Shown: in pieces, positions 52,897 through 61,898 of the stretch
Layout of the letters: each line of letters begins with the position of its first letter
How positions within the stretch are numbered: the stretch's first letter is position 1
DNA from: [Bacillus] enclensis
GTDB taxonomy: Bacteria; Bacillota; Bacilli; Bacillales; Bacillaceae_B
Length of the DNA: 64,000 nucleotides
Reading direction: 5' to 3'
Assembly (NCBI RefSeq): GCF_001456935.1
Contig: NZ_KQ758482.1
Coordinates: 372,001-436,000, forward strand
Program-made: the position numbers and the translations under genes
Notes under the pieces: generated by a model
What the model saw: only the letters and a program-made list of their open reading frames with translations
Told to the model about the DNA's origin: nothing
Databases searched by the model: none

Positions 52897-53142
52897 TTAT
52901 TTTTCCTTTATCCTGTTCAATATTTCTAAGGATCTTTTCCGAGTATTTATTGTTTCTTTTTCTAGGTAGTGCACCTTGAATACTTTGTAATCGTTCGAAA
53001 AACATTTTTCATATATATTTCCTTCTTTAGTATGCAGTATACTCTTTTTCGAAATAATTTCTTCTACCGTTTCATCACCTTTTATGAGTAATACTGCTTT
53101 GTCTCCTTCAAAACGATCCAATGTATATTTAAGGCATTTCAT
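52897..53142 (-). CDS. DUF3006 domain protein
   Basis: 81 residues. KYTLDRFEGDKAVLLIKGDE at the start is the DUF3006 hallmark, followed by basic stretches and a charged C-terminus. DUF3006 proteins are small beta-rich proteins often encoded beside metallo-beta-lactamase/ComEC-like genes; here the neighbour is a broken HNH endonuclease. ATG 53142 follows AAAGGTGTG by several bases. Function unknown. Confidence 0.65.
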   Translation of the reverse strand: MKCLKYTLDRFEGDKAVLLIKGDETVEEIISKKSILHTKEGNIYEKCFSNDYKVFKVHYLEKETINTRKRSLEILNRIKEK

Positions 53143-53184
53143 CAACTTTCACACCTTTAGAATTGTAGAGTGCTGCAGCATCCT

Positions 53185-53706
53185 CATTACCCATAAGCCC
53201 TGAGGATCTTCTCCCTAAATTTAGGATCTCTTTTATTTTTTGTATAAATGGTAAAATCCAGTCCAAGCGCATCCAGTATGTCCTGGTGGATTGTTTAAGG
53301 AAATTGACTATCCTATATGATATGGGCAACCTCCTGTACGAGCCTCGAGTCATTTTTTAGAAGTTGATTAACTTCCGGGGTGAATCCCCCTGCAATCCCA
53401 TCGCCAGTAACTGAACGATTACTTGGACTCTCTGCATTGGCTTCTTTATCCAGAAGCCATATCCCGTCTCTTCTCAAACGTACAAAAAGTTCTTCAGGAT
53501 AATAGGATTTCCTGAGCGGACCAAATTTCCCTCAACAGCTCCGTCAGCTTCTCCCTTGTAACTTCATAACTTATGAATCTGGGTTTGTCAGCTTGAAGCT
53601 GTCCCAATGCAAATAAAATTAATAAAGGTTTATGCGGGGCTCTCTGGTCCCCTTTTTTCCATATGGACAGGTTGTTGATTCTATCTTTTAATTCAGCGCT
53701 GTTCAT
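53185..53706 (-). pseudogene. Broken HNH endonuclease lacking its HNH centre
   Basis: The intact start reads MNSAELKDRINNLSIWKKGD and QRAPHKPLLILFALGQLQ, typical of an HNH restriction endonuclease family. The frame shifts near 53525 to KFGPLRKSYYPEELFVRLRR. It then meets stops near 53306 and 53294, between EVAHII and TIHQDILDALGLDF, and ends KRDPKFREKILRAYG at a stop near 53190. The normal next part (the cysteine- and histidine-rich nuclease centre) is missing, replaced by sequence leading to DUF3006. Confidence 0.7.
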
Positions 53707-53762
53707 TGATTTCCACCTTGCTTAGAAATTTATTTTTCCTATGTAATAGATGAGTTACAAAA

Positions 53763-54095
53763 TCATTGGAAATAATCCTCCACTCTAATCAAAAACACCT
53801 TCTCCTCAAATCCCCCACGCTTCTCAGCCTTTTCTATCCGCACTGCTTCCACTTCCTCTATAGAAGATCCATGCTGCTTGGCCAAAGCCCGGATAATTTC
53901 CAACAAATCAGCAAGCTCTTCCACTGCTTCTCCATCCGTTTCAGCCGAACAGTACTCGTCTAGTTCCTCATAAGCCTTTACTTTTAAATACTTTATATAG
54001 TCTTCATCGTTCAGGACCTTTGTGGAAATCTTCTTGCCTTTACTTTCAATGATTTGAGGTATTTTATCTCGGACTAACTTGTTATAGGTCGGCAT
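53763..54095 (-). CDS. MazG-like nucleotide pyrophosphohydrolase
   Basis: 110 residues. It opens MPTYNKLVRDKIPQIIESKG, with KAYEELDEYCSAETDGEAVE, then ELADLLEIIRALAK, the EExxE/ExxD metal-binding arrangement of all-alpha NTP pyrophosphatases. Similar proteins are annotated as phosphoribosyl-ATP pyrophosphohydrolase-like. It probably cleans nucleotide pools. GGAGG precedes the ATG. A decayed copy in the same direction lies at 42207-42531, on the far side of the type I RM block. Confidence 0.8.
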   Translation of the reverse strand: MPTYNKLVRDKIPQIIESKGKKISTKVLNDEDYIKYLKVKAYEELDEYCSAETDGEAVEELADLLEIIRALAKQHGSSIEEVEAVRIEKAEKRGGFEEKVFLIRVEDYFQ

Positions 54096-54354
54096 GTTAG
54101 TGACCTCCTGTTTTTATAATATCTATATTTTAACATTTTAATAGTGGCATACTCCCCCACTTTTTGAACATTCCCCTTAGCGAGTAACAACAAGCACCCC
54201 ATATTAATTAACGGCAAGTAGTAGATGCTTATCAATAAGTACATAATGAAAAAATATTCTTCGTTTATTTTACATAATTTTTAATAATTCAAACTACAGT
54301 TCGTAGAGTTCGTTTTTCCCCATTTGATATTGGTTGTAAAAAGGGGAGAATTCT

Positions 54355-54606
54355 TTGACAAAAGAAGATTTCGCGAAATTTTCGGGTGAATATTTAAAAC
54401 GGAGAAGATATGAACTTGGAATGACACAGGCTGAATTCGCTGGAATCCATATGTCAGAAGAAGGCTATAGCAAGATTGAGCGGGGAAAAAGCGTCCCTAG
54501 TGCACTGACATTATGCGTCATATATAACAAAACAGGAATCAGTATGGATTATATTTTTAAGGAATTTGATATAATAGATCAAGAGATGAAACCAGAAAAA
54601 GAATGA
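54355..54606 (+). CDS. XRE-family helix-turn-helix regulator
   Basis: 83 residues. HTH with YLKRRRYELGMTQAEFAG, YSKIERGKSVPSALTLCVIY, then a short acidic tail. Starts at TTG 54355 with GGGGAG upstream. Translationally coupled (ATGA) to the next small gene, and probably regulates the pair. It resembles Xre-type antitoxins or phage-like repressors. The short AT-rich stretch upstream probably holds its promoter. Confidence 0.78.
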   Translation: MTKEDFAKFSGEYLKRRRYELGMTQAEFAGIHMSEEGYSKIERGKSVPSALTLCVIYNKTGISMDYIFKEFDIIDQEMKPEKE

Positions 54607-54830
54607 CTTATTCGTTAATTGGGGGGATTTACATCAACAAACAAGAATTAATCCTATTCAAAGAAAAGCAAACCTACAACTTTATGATTCTTGGCTTTAC
54701 CCGTGAACAGGAATACGGGGAGATTTATTTTACCGATCATACTAGAAGGACGACTATTTACAGAGGGTCTGATGTGAAGGAAGTTATTAAGTTGGCTAAG
54801 AGAAAAAGTAGGATCTTACATTCAAAGTAA
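54603..54830 (+). CDS. Small protein of unknown function coupled to the XRE gene
   Basis: 75 residues. The predicted fold is small and beta-rich (IGGIYINKQELILFKEK, YGEIYFTDHTRRTTIYRG) with a helical basic end. No family recognised. It overlaps the XRE gene by four bases, so the two are made together and may bind each other; a toxin role is possible but nothing in the sequence shows it. Confidence 0.55.
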   Translation: MTYSLIGGIYINKQELILFKEKQTYNFMILGFTREQEYGEIYFTDHTRRTTIYRGSDVKEVIKLAKRKSRILHSK

Positions 54831-54884
54831 GCACCTACTTTTTCTTATCATGTTATCAATTGACTGAATTGGAAGTTCAAGGCT

Positions 54885-54938
54885 TTTCCTCCCTCGGCGT
54901 TAAAGCGGTAACCGACTGGGGGGGGCAGGCCACAATTT
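54885..54938. repeat. Family B intergenic repeat, copy 4 (diverged)
   Basis: CCTCCCTCGGCGTTAAAGCG, GTAACCGACTGGGGGGGGCA, then GGCCACAATTTT. Lies just past the stop of the 133-residue gene downstream. Confidence 0.5.
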
Positions 54939-54952
54939 TCCTTAAATCCCAT

Positions 54953-55354
54953 TTAACTCAAGTTCTCTTGTTCCCTCTCTTTCTCATATTCTTCAAAAAA
55001 TTTCTTCACCTCTTCTTTATTAGATGAAATAAAAAGAGGATGTTTATACCCTTCTTTGACTCCCTTATATGCGGTAAGCTTAAAGACTCCTATAAGTGGG
55101 TATTTAGGAAAAGCTGGTAAAGGAACACCGTAATCTTTGGCCCAGTAGGATGACATCACACCCGATTCGCCTAGAGAACGATACCCCCAAAACTCATCTT
55201 CTAATTTTGTATACACATCGTCCTCATGACTGTCACTATCAGCATCCCCTTTATAAATAATGAAAAGTTCCAGAGTAGAAAAGTAGCTGGGATCTTTCCC
55301 TTTGGGTTGTTTAGGGCTTCTGCTTTTTCCGAATAATTTGCTAAAAAATGCCAT
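54953..55354 (-). CDS. Small soluble protein of unknown function
   Basis: 133 residues, start MAFFSKLFGKSRSPKQPKGK with a basic N-terminus; the middle is aromatic and acidic (EFWGYRSLGESGVMSSYWAK) and a basic/acidic helix forms the C-terminus. AAAGGAGA lies 7 bases before ATG 55354; another ATG 18 bases upstream lacks a site. Family not recognised. Confidence 0.6.
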   Translation of the reverse strand: MAFFSKLFGKSRSPKQPKGKDPSYFSTLELFIIYKGDADSDSHEDDVYTKLEDEFWGYRSLGESGVMSSYWAKDYGVPLPAFPKYPLIGVFKLTAYKGVKEGYKHPLFISSNKEEVKKFFEEYEKEREQENLS

Positions 55355-55372
55355 TGACCCGTCTCCTTTCAA

Positions 55373-55965
55373 TCATCATTTTTGCTGATATTATCACGCT
55401 CATATTTTCCATTAAGTATTGATTAGACTTTCGGCGCTCTCGCTATTGTAAATTAATTACAATAGGATGAGTTATTTACAGTTTAATAGAACGAAATCAT
55501 AAAGCCAAGCCCTGTGGTTCTACTCAATGACAATTGTTCCTTCCGGTTCTGGATGTGTATTCGATAAGGAATCTGGGAACCAGCACCGCACCGTGAGTGG
55601 AGTTTTTGTTAAATATTTCAATATGTAAAACGAAATCACTGGGACATTAGATGCTACGACATTGCAGACGATCTTACCTAAATGGAGCTGCCAGGAAATC
55701 CACAACCCATTCCAGATCATGGCCTATATCCAACGTATAAACAAGAAGACATTCGCATATGTATTCTAGAACCGGCACCTGAAAAGGGGGTGTCTGTTCT
55801 TTTTTTGCCTAAAAACCCTTACCTTATTAACGGTATGAGTTTATTATTAGTACTTTAAATGTGATTATTCTGATTAGTTAAAATATAAAGGAATTTTAAC
55901 AATTTGCGGTAAAATGAAGAAATGATGTCAATCTTTCAGAAACATATTATAGGGGTGTCTACACA
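55373..55965. other. Intergenic region with a possible gene remnant
   Basis: 593 bases. The minus strand at about 55520-55760 shows gene-like pieces in different frames (YTLDIGHDLEWVVDFLAAPF, then LTVRCWFPDSLSNTHPEPEG to a TAG near 55526), suggesting a decayed gene. The last ~100 bases hold the upstream region of the nuclease lipoprotein, including a possible -10 TAAAAT near 55912. Confidence 0.4.
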
Positions 55966-56940
55966 ATGAAAATGAAACTAAACGGATTACTCTTGCTTTT
56001 AACGAGTATGGTCATCGTTGGTTGTGCCAACGTAGAAGGCGCAGCCGCACCAGATGAAGAAGCAGATCCGAAAGTAGAAGCCACGGAGAATGCTGATAGT
56101 AAAGGTGAAACGGAAGAAGCTGCTCCGGAGGCTGTGGATGGGCCTGAAGCAGAGGAAGCAGTCGCAGAAGAAACCTCAACCGAAACAAATGAAGAAGGGT
56201 TTCCAGGATTCGATCTCCTTGAAGTCGATGGTGGTGATTTGTCTGGGTATCGTCAACCGAACGTTGTCGTTGACATTGGTTTTGGGGACCGGAAGTATTG
56301 GGCATTCACGAATGAATACGGTCAGCTGGTGCGCGTCATTGCAGACGAAATCATTTTACAGGATGACCGCACGGAGCCGGTAACATCGTCCGGCAGATAC
56401 TACTCTGATGAGGCAAAGGTTCCCGGCATCGAAAGTGATGTATTGGATGAAGGGCATATCATTGCCGACTCTCTCGGCGGGGTATCAAACGCTTATAATA
56501 TCACCCCTCAAGACAGCACGCTTAACCGGCACGGTGATCAAGCGTATATGGAAAAAAGTATCCGGGACGCAGGTGGAGCCACTGATTTCGAAGCCATTAT
56601 CACCTATCCAAACACGGAAACGCAGATCCCTTCAAGTTATCAGTATACCTATACGCTAAGAGGGAACGTAATCGTTGATACATTCGACAATGTGAACCCT
56701 GATGAAGTAAACGAATCACTCGGTCTGACAGAAAGTAAACCTTCCAGTTCAACGAGCTCCAGCACAGATACAACGAATTCAACCACAGAAGGCGATCTCT
56801 CAAGCATTGACACGGACGGCAGTGGACTGGTGACGATCAAAGAAGCAAAAGCAGCCGGCTTCAGCATGCCAATCACAAGCGATCATTGGTTATACCCTCA
56901 TATGCGGGATAATGATGGAGACGGGATGGTTGGAGAGTAG
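55966..56940 (+). CDS. Secreted DNA/RNA non-specific endonuclease lipoprotein with EF-hand-like tail
   Basis: 324 residues. The signal ends IVGC, with Cys20 as the acylated residue. An acidic, Glu-rich linker (about 25-80) follows. The nuclease domain has DEGHIIADSLGG (His164 catalytic) and YNITPQDSTLNRHG, a variant of the DRGH family. A Ser/Thr-rich linker and a C-terminal IDTDGSGLVTIKEAK plus RDNDGDGM segment resemble EF-hand/Excalibur calcium sites. It is probably anchored outside and active with calcium or magnesium. A nested terminator follows. Confidence 0.82.
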   Translation: MKMKLNGLLLLLTSMVIVGCANVEGAAAPDEEADPKVEATENADSKGETEEAAPEAVDGPEAEEAVAEETSTETNEEGFPGFDLLEVDGGDLSGYRQPNVVVDIGFGDRKYWAFTNEYGQLVRVIADEIILQDDRTEPVTSSGRYYSDEAKVPGIESDVLDEGHIIADSLGGVSNAYNITPQDSTLNRHGDQAYMEKSIRDAGGATDFEAIITYPNTETQIPSSYQYTYTLRGNVIVDTFDNVNPDEVNESLGLTESKPSSSTSSSTDTTNSTTEGDLSSIDTDGSGLVTIKEAKAAGFSMPITSDHWLYPHMRDNDGDGMVGE

Positions 56941-56962
56941 GATATCGGTTCAGAAGACATAC

Positions 56963-57045
56963 AAAAAGCTTGGGGTTGGTGCTTACCCCCAAAGTTAGAT
57001 TTTCGACTCTAACTTTCGGGGGGCGGTACCGTTCCCAAGCTTTTT
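56963..57045 (+). terminator. Nested terminator of the nuclease gene
   Basis: Outer stem AAAAAGCTTGGG (56963-56974) with CCCAAGCTTTTT (57034-57045) encloses a second stem, AAAGTTAGA (56991-56999) with TCTAACTTT (57008-57016). A T run follows. The outer arms also occur at 61347-61372. Confidence 0.75.
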
Positions 57046-57227
57046 TCTTATGGCTATCATGTCACCTTGATAAAGTCGAATTTTTTTGTGGCCATTCTTT
57101 TAAGATCTTACACTTCCGCAATCAATCAACCACTAAAGATCGAATACCTCACTCGTCTCATAACGCTAAATTTAAACTCTGCTCAGGGTCAGGTCCATAA
57201 AAACTATATTCCTTTCCCACCTCATAT

Positions 57228-58430
57228 TCAACGCCTCACCAATATCCAAAGAACCAGAATAAATAGGCTGGCCAAGCTAGCACTCAGAGCAAAATTATGA
57301 AAAAGATCATAGACTATTAAACACACAACTCCCCATAAAATAATGTAATTTATAAGTGAGCCAAACCCGCGAGAACTAAATTTCTTCCGGAATAGATTAA
57401 TCAAGATAAATAGAAGGATTAAAAAAGGGATGAACATTCCAATTTCATTCAGTACCTCACCCGCAATGCCCATGAATGTCAATTCTGAAAACGTTCCATC
57501 TGCAAGTGCAATTATTAGTGGTTTCCCATTGCTCTCAGCCGCTTTACCGAGAGAATTATGCATGCCGGCAATTGCATGGCCTTGACCATCCAAATAATAG
57601 CTGACGCCTATATGCCTCCCATAATTACCTACCAGATCTTCTGAAACGATATAATTCTCAACATGAAATCCGCAATTATTGTTGAACTGCTTCTCACTAA
57701 TTAAATTCTCCAGATGAGGCCCCTTGGGATTTTTAAATCCTGGGGCGTTAAATGTTATACCACCGCTGACTTTCAGTGCTCCTTTCTTTTCATCCATAGA
57801 ATAACCAGGAAGTTTTCCATCCTCTATTTCAAGGATTACTTTCTGGACAAGGAAGCCCCCAAGCGAATGCCCAGTTAAATAAACCTCTTTAATTCCTTTT
57901 GCTTCGGCTTGTTCTTTAACCGCATTCATAAACTCCTTCGCCTGGTTAACTTGTGTTGAAACATCTGTTTGCAGAACAACAGCTGCTAAGTCATATGAAA
58001 TAGAACTGGTGTCATCTGTCCCCCTAAAAGATACAATCAGCGTATCTTCCTTTATAAATGCAGCACCCCAAAAACCAAGAGAGCTCCAAAATGACCCCTT
58101 ATCTCCGTCTGCATTTAGAACGTACCAATCCTCCAAACCCTCTGAAAAATCGTTAACCCCTTTTTCCTCAAGCGCATCGTTGAATTCAGAAAATGTTATG
58201 TCCAACTCTTCATGGCTATCAAATAATGAGGCTACAGGCTTCCCTTTAACTGAGGAAGGATCATCAAAGTCAGCATAAGCCAGATGAGAAAATTTCAACG
58301 CGGTTTGAACTATTTCACCCGGTTCTCCTCTCACTTCCTGCCTGCAGGCATCTTCCGTACTCCCGTTTACTTGTTTTATGAGAACATAAGGTAATAGGAG
58401 TATTAAGCAAACAATCAATATTTTTTTCAT
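57228..58430 (-). CDS. Membrane-anchored lipase-like alpha/beta hydrolase
   Basis: 400 residues. An N-terminal signal or span (about 1-20) is followed by the hydrolase. The nucleophile elbow is VYLTGHSLGGFLVQ (Ser nucleophile), with SFRGTDDTSS before it, as in class 3 lipases. Two or three hydrophobic segments near the C-terminus (GMFIPFLILLFILINLF and beyond) should anchor it. Most of the chain is probably outside the membrane. Substrate unknown. Its start lies 38 bases past the stop of the double-AAA gene on the same strand, suggesting an operon. Confidence 0.72.
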   Translation of the reverse strand: MKKILIVCLILLLPYVLIKQVNGSTEDACRQEVRGEPGEIVQTALKFSHLAYADFDDPSSVKGKPVASLFDSHEELDITFSEFNDALEEKGVNDFSEGLEDWYVLNADGDKGSFWSSLGFWGAAFIKEDTLIVSFRGTDDTSSISYDLAAVVLQTDVSTQVNQAKEFMNAVKEQAEAKGIKEVYLTGHSLGGFLVQKVILEIEDGKLPGYSMDEKKGALKVSGGITFNAPGFKNPKGPHLENLISEKQFNNNCGFHVENYIVSEDLVGNYGRHIGVSYYLDGQGHAIAGMHNSLGKAAESNGKPLIIALADGTFSELTFMGIAGEVLNEIGMFIPFLILLFILINLFRKKFSSRGFGSLINYIILWGVVCLIVYDLFHNFALSASLASLFILVLWILVRR

Positions 58431-58468
58431 CCTCTGAATAGCCCCTTACTCATCAGATTCTTGCTTTC

Positions 58469-60916
58469 TTATCGTTTATCCCTTTCGTAAAAGGCCGCAC
58501 CCAGTACATCTTCCGGGAGGATCACTTCTAAATCGCTGTCATCTCCTGCCGCCAAGCGATCACTTTGATTCAATACGATTTTATCAACCTGGTTCCTCGC
58601 CCATCGACCGTTCCCTTTTGCTACTTCCGCTTGATACAGAGTCATTTGCCCCTTGATATATGTCAGGATAGCATCTTTTGTCTCTCCGGGAACCTTATAA
58701 TCCCGATCCCTTAGTCCTTTTTCCAGAATGAAGTAGAGCGCTTCAGCGTCAAGACTCGGGAATGTGAAGCGATTTCGTATTCTTGAGTCGAAACCAGGGT
58801 TCGATTCCATCAACTGATCAATTTCATGATCATAGCCTGCAAGGATGACGACTACCTCTTTTCGGTGATTTTCCATTAAGGCAATCAGCGTATCAACGGC
58901 TTCCTGACCGAAATCATCACGTTCCCCCTGTACGAGCGAATACGCTTCATCGATAAATAAAACCCCGCCTTTTGCTTTTTCAAACGTCTCTTTCGTCCGT
59001 TCACTTGTATGGCCCACATATTTTCCAACAAAATCGCTGCGGGTCGCTTCGACGAAATGGCCTTTCTCAAGGACGCCGGAACCACTCAGGAACTTCCCAA
59101 TGATCCTTGCCACCGTTGTTTTCCCTGTGCCCGGAGGACCCGTGAATGCCATATGGAGAGAACCAAGTTCAGATTTCAACCCTTTCTTCTCTCGTTCTTT
59201 CTGAATATAGATGAAATTCAAGATGCGCCTGACTTCATTTTTTAAATCATCGAGGCCCACCATATTTTCCAATTCCATCAATGCTTCATCACGCAGCCCC
59301 TTCATCCCTTCCTGATCCCGGCCGGCAAGCCTGTTCGTACCTGCCTTCTTGACGGTTTCGGGCTGAATGACCGTAACCTCATTCACATGTTCATGGCTGA
59401 TGTAAATGCGATGCTGCTCAAGGATCCGCTCGCTGAAGGACCTTGCCCATCTCGCATTCCCCGCGATGACTCCCTTTTGTGCTGCTCGATTGATCTCCAC
59501 CTCGATGGCTTCTTCGGACTCTTTCTCTAATCGGAAGGATGATGACTTGAGCATTGCGAGCGTAATTTCTTTCATTTCCTTCGGTGTATAATCCGGGAAC
59601 TGAAAGAACTTTCCTATTCTCGATTCGAGACCGGGATTCATATCCAGGAACTTTTTCATTTCAAAGCTATAACCCGCGAAAATGAAAACGATCTCATCCC
59701 GGAGATCTTCCATTGCTTTAAGAATTACCTCAATTGCTTCAGAACCATAATCATTCTCTCCTCCATTGGCGAGGGCGTATGCTTCATCTATGAACAAGAC
59801 TCCCCCTTTTGCCCTTTGAATCCATTTGTCTGTATCTTTCGCGGTGTCACCAATGTATCTTCCAACCAGATCTTTCCGTGACACCTCTATACATTTGTTT
59901 TCTTCTATATAGCCGAAGCTGTGCAAGATCTCAGCCATCAGCCTGGCTACTTCTGTTTTACCGGTTCCTGGCGGTCCTTCAAATACCATATGGAGAAGCG
60001 GCTTCTTTGTATGAATTCCTTGCTCTTCCAAACGTTTCTGTCCATTGAAACTCTGAACCATCGAATGGACTTCATTTTTAATGACCGATAATCCAATCAG
60101 TCGATCCAGCTTTTGGGAAAAATGTTGACCTTCAGCTAAATTGGTTGTCTTAACATAATTTTTGTTCTCATGTCTTTCCAAACTCTTTGACGGTTTTAAT
60201 ACTTCACCATTTGAATCCGTGTCGTTCAAGTCATCCTGATTTCTATGTGAATTTGTATTTTCAATTCGCTCTCGCTTGAACTTTTTCTTCCCTCCCGTGT
60301 AACCGAGTTCATCCAGGATGTCATGCCTGAGATCAAGTAGATAGCTCTTATACTCACTATCTTCCAGGAGTTGAAAAAGTTCATCAACAGGCTCATTAAT
60401 CTCATTTATATATCTAGAAGCAGCAAATATTGCATCCTCTCTCGTCCTGTAACCTTCCCAATCTATTGCACCCAGTGCCAGGACATGATCAATGACCCAA
60501 AAGCCATGCTCGTTTTCTCTAACTGCCAGCGTCTCTTCAACCGGAATTCCTTCAACAGAATCAAACGATATTCCTAAATAGGTGTTATAAGAAATTCTTC
60601 CAGTATCGGGATCATAGGTAGTCATTACGTTTCCATTATCCACCACATCGACCTGAAAATTATCCCTGATGCTATGATATGATCGTTGTTTTTTTATAAA
60701 ATCCCTTGTTTCCCACAGTGAAGAAGAAGGACTCTCACCAAGCTTGCGGGAAAGCTCATCCACTGCGCTCTCCGCATCCTCCAACTGATCCACAGCAAAA
60801 AGATCCTCTCCTTTGGATCCCATACGGAAACCCACCTGATAATATCCATTTGAATCATGTCTGATTGTATACGTGATTGTGTTGCTTCTTTTTCCAAATC
60901 CCTTAAATAACCCCAT
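58469..60916 (-). CDS. Tandem AAA+ ATPase, CbbX/SpoVK-like
   Basis: 815 residues. The N-terminal ~210 residues are specific to this protein. Two AAA+ domains follow, with Walker A GPPGTGKT at 314-321 and 593-600 and Walker B GVLFIDEAYAL / GVLFIDEAYSL. Each has the R-x-G/N arginine-finger segment (ESRIGKFFQF, SRIRNRFTFP). The style matches CbbX/SpoVK/EccA-type hexameric ATPases that remodel proteins. Co-directional with the lipase gene downstream. Its exact partner is not known. Confidence 0.8.
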   Translation of the reverse strand: MGLFKGFGKRSNTITYTIRHDSNGYYQVGFRMGSKGEDLFAVDQLEDAESAVDELSRKLGESPSSSLWETRDFIKKQRSYHSIRDNFQVDVVDNGNVMTTYDPDTGRISYNTYLGISFDSVEGIPVEETLAVRENEHGFWVIDHVLALGAIDWEGYRTREDAIFAASRYINEINEPVDELFQLLEDSEYKSYLLDLRHDILDELGYTGGKKKFKRERIENTNSHRNQDDLNDTDSNGEVLKPSKSLERHENKNYVKTTNLAEGQHFSQKLDRLIGLSVIKNEVHSMVQSFNGQKRLEEQGIHTKKPLLHMVFEGPPGTGKTEVARLMAEILHSFGYIEENKCIEVSRKDLVGRYIGDTAKDTDKWIQRAKGGVLFIDEAYALANGGENDYGSEAIEVILKAMEDLRDEIVFIFAGYSFEMKKFLDMNPGLESRIGKFFQFPDYTPKEMKEITLAMLKSSSFRLEKESEEAIEVEINRAAQKGVIAGNARWARSFSERILEQHRIYISHEHVNEVTVIQPETVKKAGTNRLAGRDQEGMKGLRDEALMELENMVGLDDLKNEVRRILNFIYIQKEREKKGLKSELGSLHMAFTGPPGTGKTTVARIIGKFLSGSGVLEKGHFVEATRSDFVGKYVGHTSERTKETFEKAKGGVLFIDEAYSLVQGERDDFGQEAVDTLIALMENHRKEVVVILAGYDHEIDQLMESNPGFDSRIRNRFTFPSLDAEALYFILEKGLRDRDYKVPGETKDAILTYIKGQMTLYQAEVAKGNGRWARNQVDKIVLNQSDRLAAGDDSDLEVILPEDVLGAAFYERDKR

Positions 60917-61252
60917 AAAAACCTCCTAATGCTTTTCGACTATCCCCTTACCTCATCCCAGTATATGAAGAACATATTTATAAAATCCTCTATACTCGTT
61001 GAATCCGTAATAATCGATACAAATTAAAAAGCATAGCTTCTTTTTACACATATATTCATTTTATTATAATTTTTGGAATTTTTATAGAACATATGTCACA
61101 AATTTTTTATGGAACTCTTTTAGGGAATCTTCTAGCGGAGCAGGAAAAGGTTTTTGAACCTTCCTGTGAAATAGGTTCGGTGATTAGAAGATTTTTCGTA
61201 GAAAACAGTGAGGGGTGATAATCAAAACTTCACTCTGAAAAGGTAAGAAGTA

Positions 61253-61312
61253 AAGGGACTGACCCCCCTCCACGTTAATACGTTAGCAGATCGGGGGTCA
61301 GGCCCCAATTTT
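61253..61312. repeat. Family B intergenic repeat, copy 5
   Basis: AAGGGACTGACCCCCC, CACGTTAATACGTTAGCAG, then CGGGGGTCAGGCCCC. Diverged from copies 1-2 but with the same arm-spacer-arm plan. Confidence 0.55.
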
Positions 61313-61346
61313 CAGGAGAGTAGGATATTCATATGAAGCCACAAGT

Positions 61347-61374
61347 AAAAGCTTGGGAGTCCCCAAGCTTTTTT
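61347..61374. terminator. Terminator downstream of the GyrI-like gene
   Basis: 11-bp stem AAAAGCTTGGG with CCCAAGCTTTT, then TTTT on plus. On minus it is 23 bases past the GyrI-like stop. The upstream bases GGAGAGTAGGATAT equal those at 56932-56945 (end of the nuclease gene), so this is likely a copied gene end. Confidence 0.7.
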
Positions 61375-61396
61375 CGTGGCCATGCTCCTTATTGCC

Positions 61397-61876
61397 CTAA
61401 TTCCTAACAACAGGAATCCACATTTCACCATATACCATTCCGTCTTGTTCTCCCATCACCACCGCTGTATTCGGAGCACCAACATACGATACCTCTGTTA
61501 CTTCCATAAGGACTTCACCAAAGGCAATACCGGTAAGCTTGTTAGCCAGCTCTTCATCGGTACTCGCTTCCCCTTTGACAACGATGTATTCCCCTGCAGG
61601 AAATTGGATCAGTCTGGATGCCTCTGGCAACGACTCCTTTGTTATGACCCCGACATAGTGCATCATCTTGTTGTTCACTGCTTCATTTACTACAAAAAGA
61701 TAGTCATTCGCGGCGACATTCTTCAGCTTATCGAGTCTTCCATCTTGATTGACGGCTTGCCAGAATTCTGCTTTTTCCTTATGAATACCTTCAAAGTCTC
61801 TGTAATCACTCTTAAGTTCTGTCCCCATACCTAAAACCATGAAGCTTTCTTTTTCTTCTAATAAATAATTTGCCAT
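61397..61876 (-). CDS. GyrI-like / AraC effector-binding domain protein
   Basis: 159 residues. It reads MANYLLEEKESFMVLGMGTE, VITKESLPEASRLIQFPAGE and ends with WIPVVRN, the SRPBCC-independent GyrI-like small-molecule-binding fold of AraC-type effector domains. It lacks a DNA-binding part and may bind or modify a ligand. AAGGAGG precedes ATG 61876. Divergent from the WYL regulator, with overlapping promoters, so it is likely that regulator's target. Confidence 0.75.
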   Translation of the reverse strand: MANYLLEEKESFMVLGMGTELKSDYRDFEGIHKEKAEFWQAVNQDGRLDKLKNVAANDYLFVVNEAVNNKMMHYVGVITKESLPEASRLIQFPAGEYIVVKGEASTDEELANKLTGIAFGEVLMEVTEVSYVGAPNTAVVMGEQDGMVYGEMWIPVVRN

Positions 61877-61898
61877 TTCAAATTTCCTCCTTAATAAT

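Larger units (their letters stand above)
60917..61396. other. Intergenic region with repeat B copy 5 and terminator
   Basis: 480 bases. It holds an imperfect long inverted repeat (AATCTTCTA...TAGAAGATT around 61133-61196), family B copy 5, and a terminator that matches that of the nuclease gene. No coding frame is evident. Confidence 0.6.

Noticed and set aside
61130-61200. Long inverted repeat as a riboswitch
   Set aside because: No conserved aptamer pattern, and no gene starts directly downstream on the plus strand.
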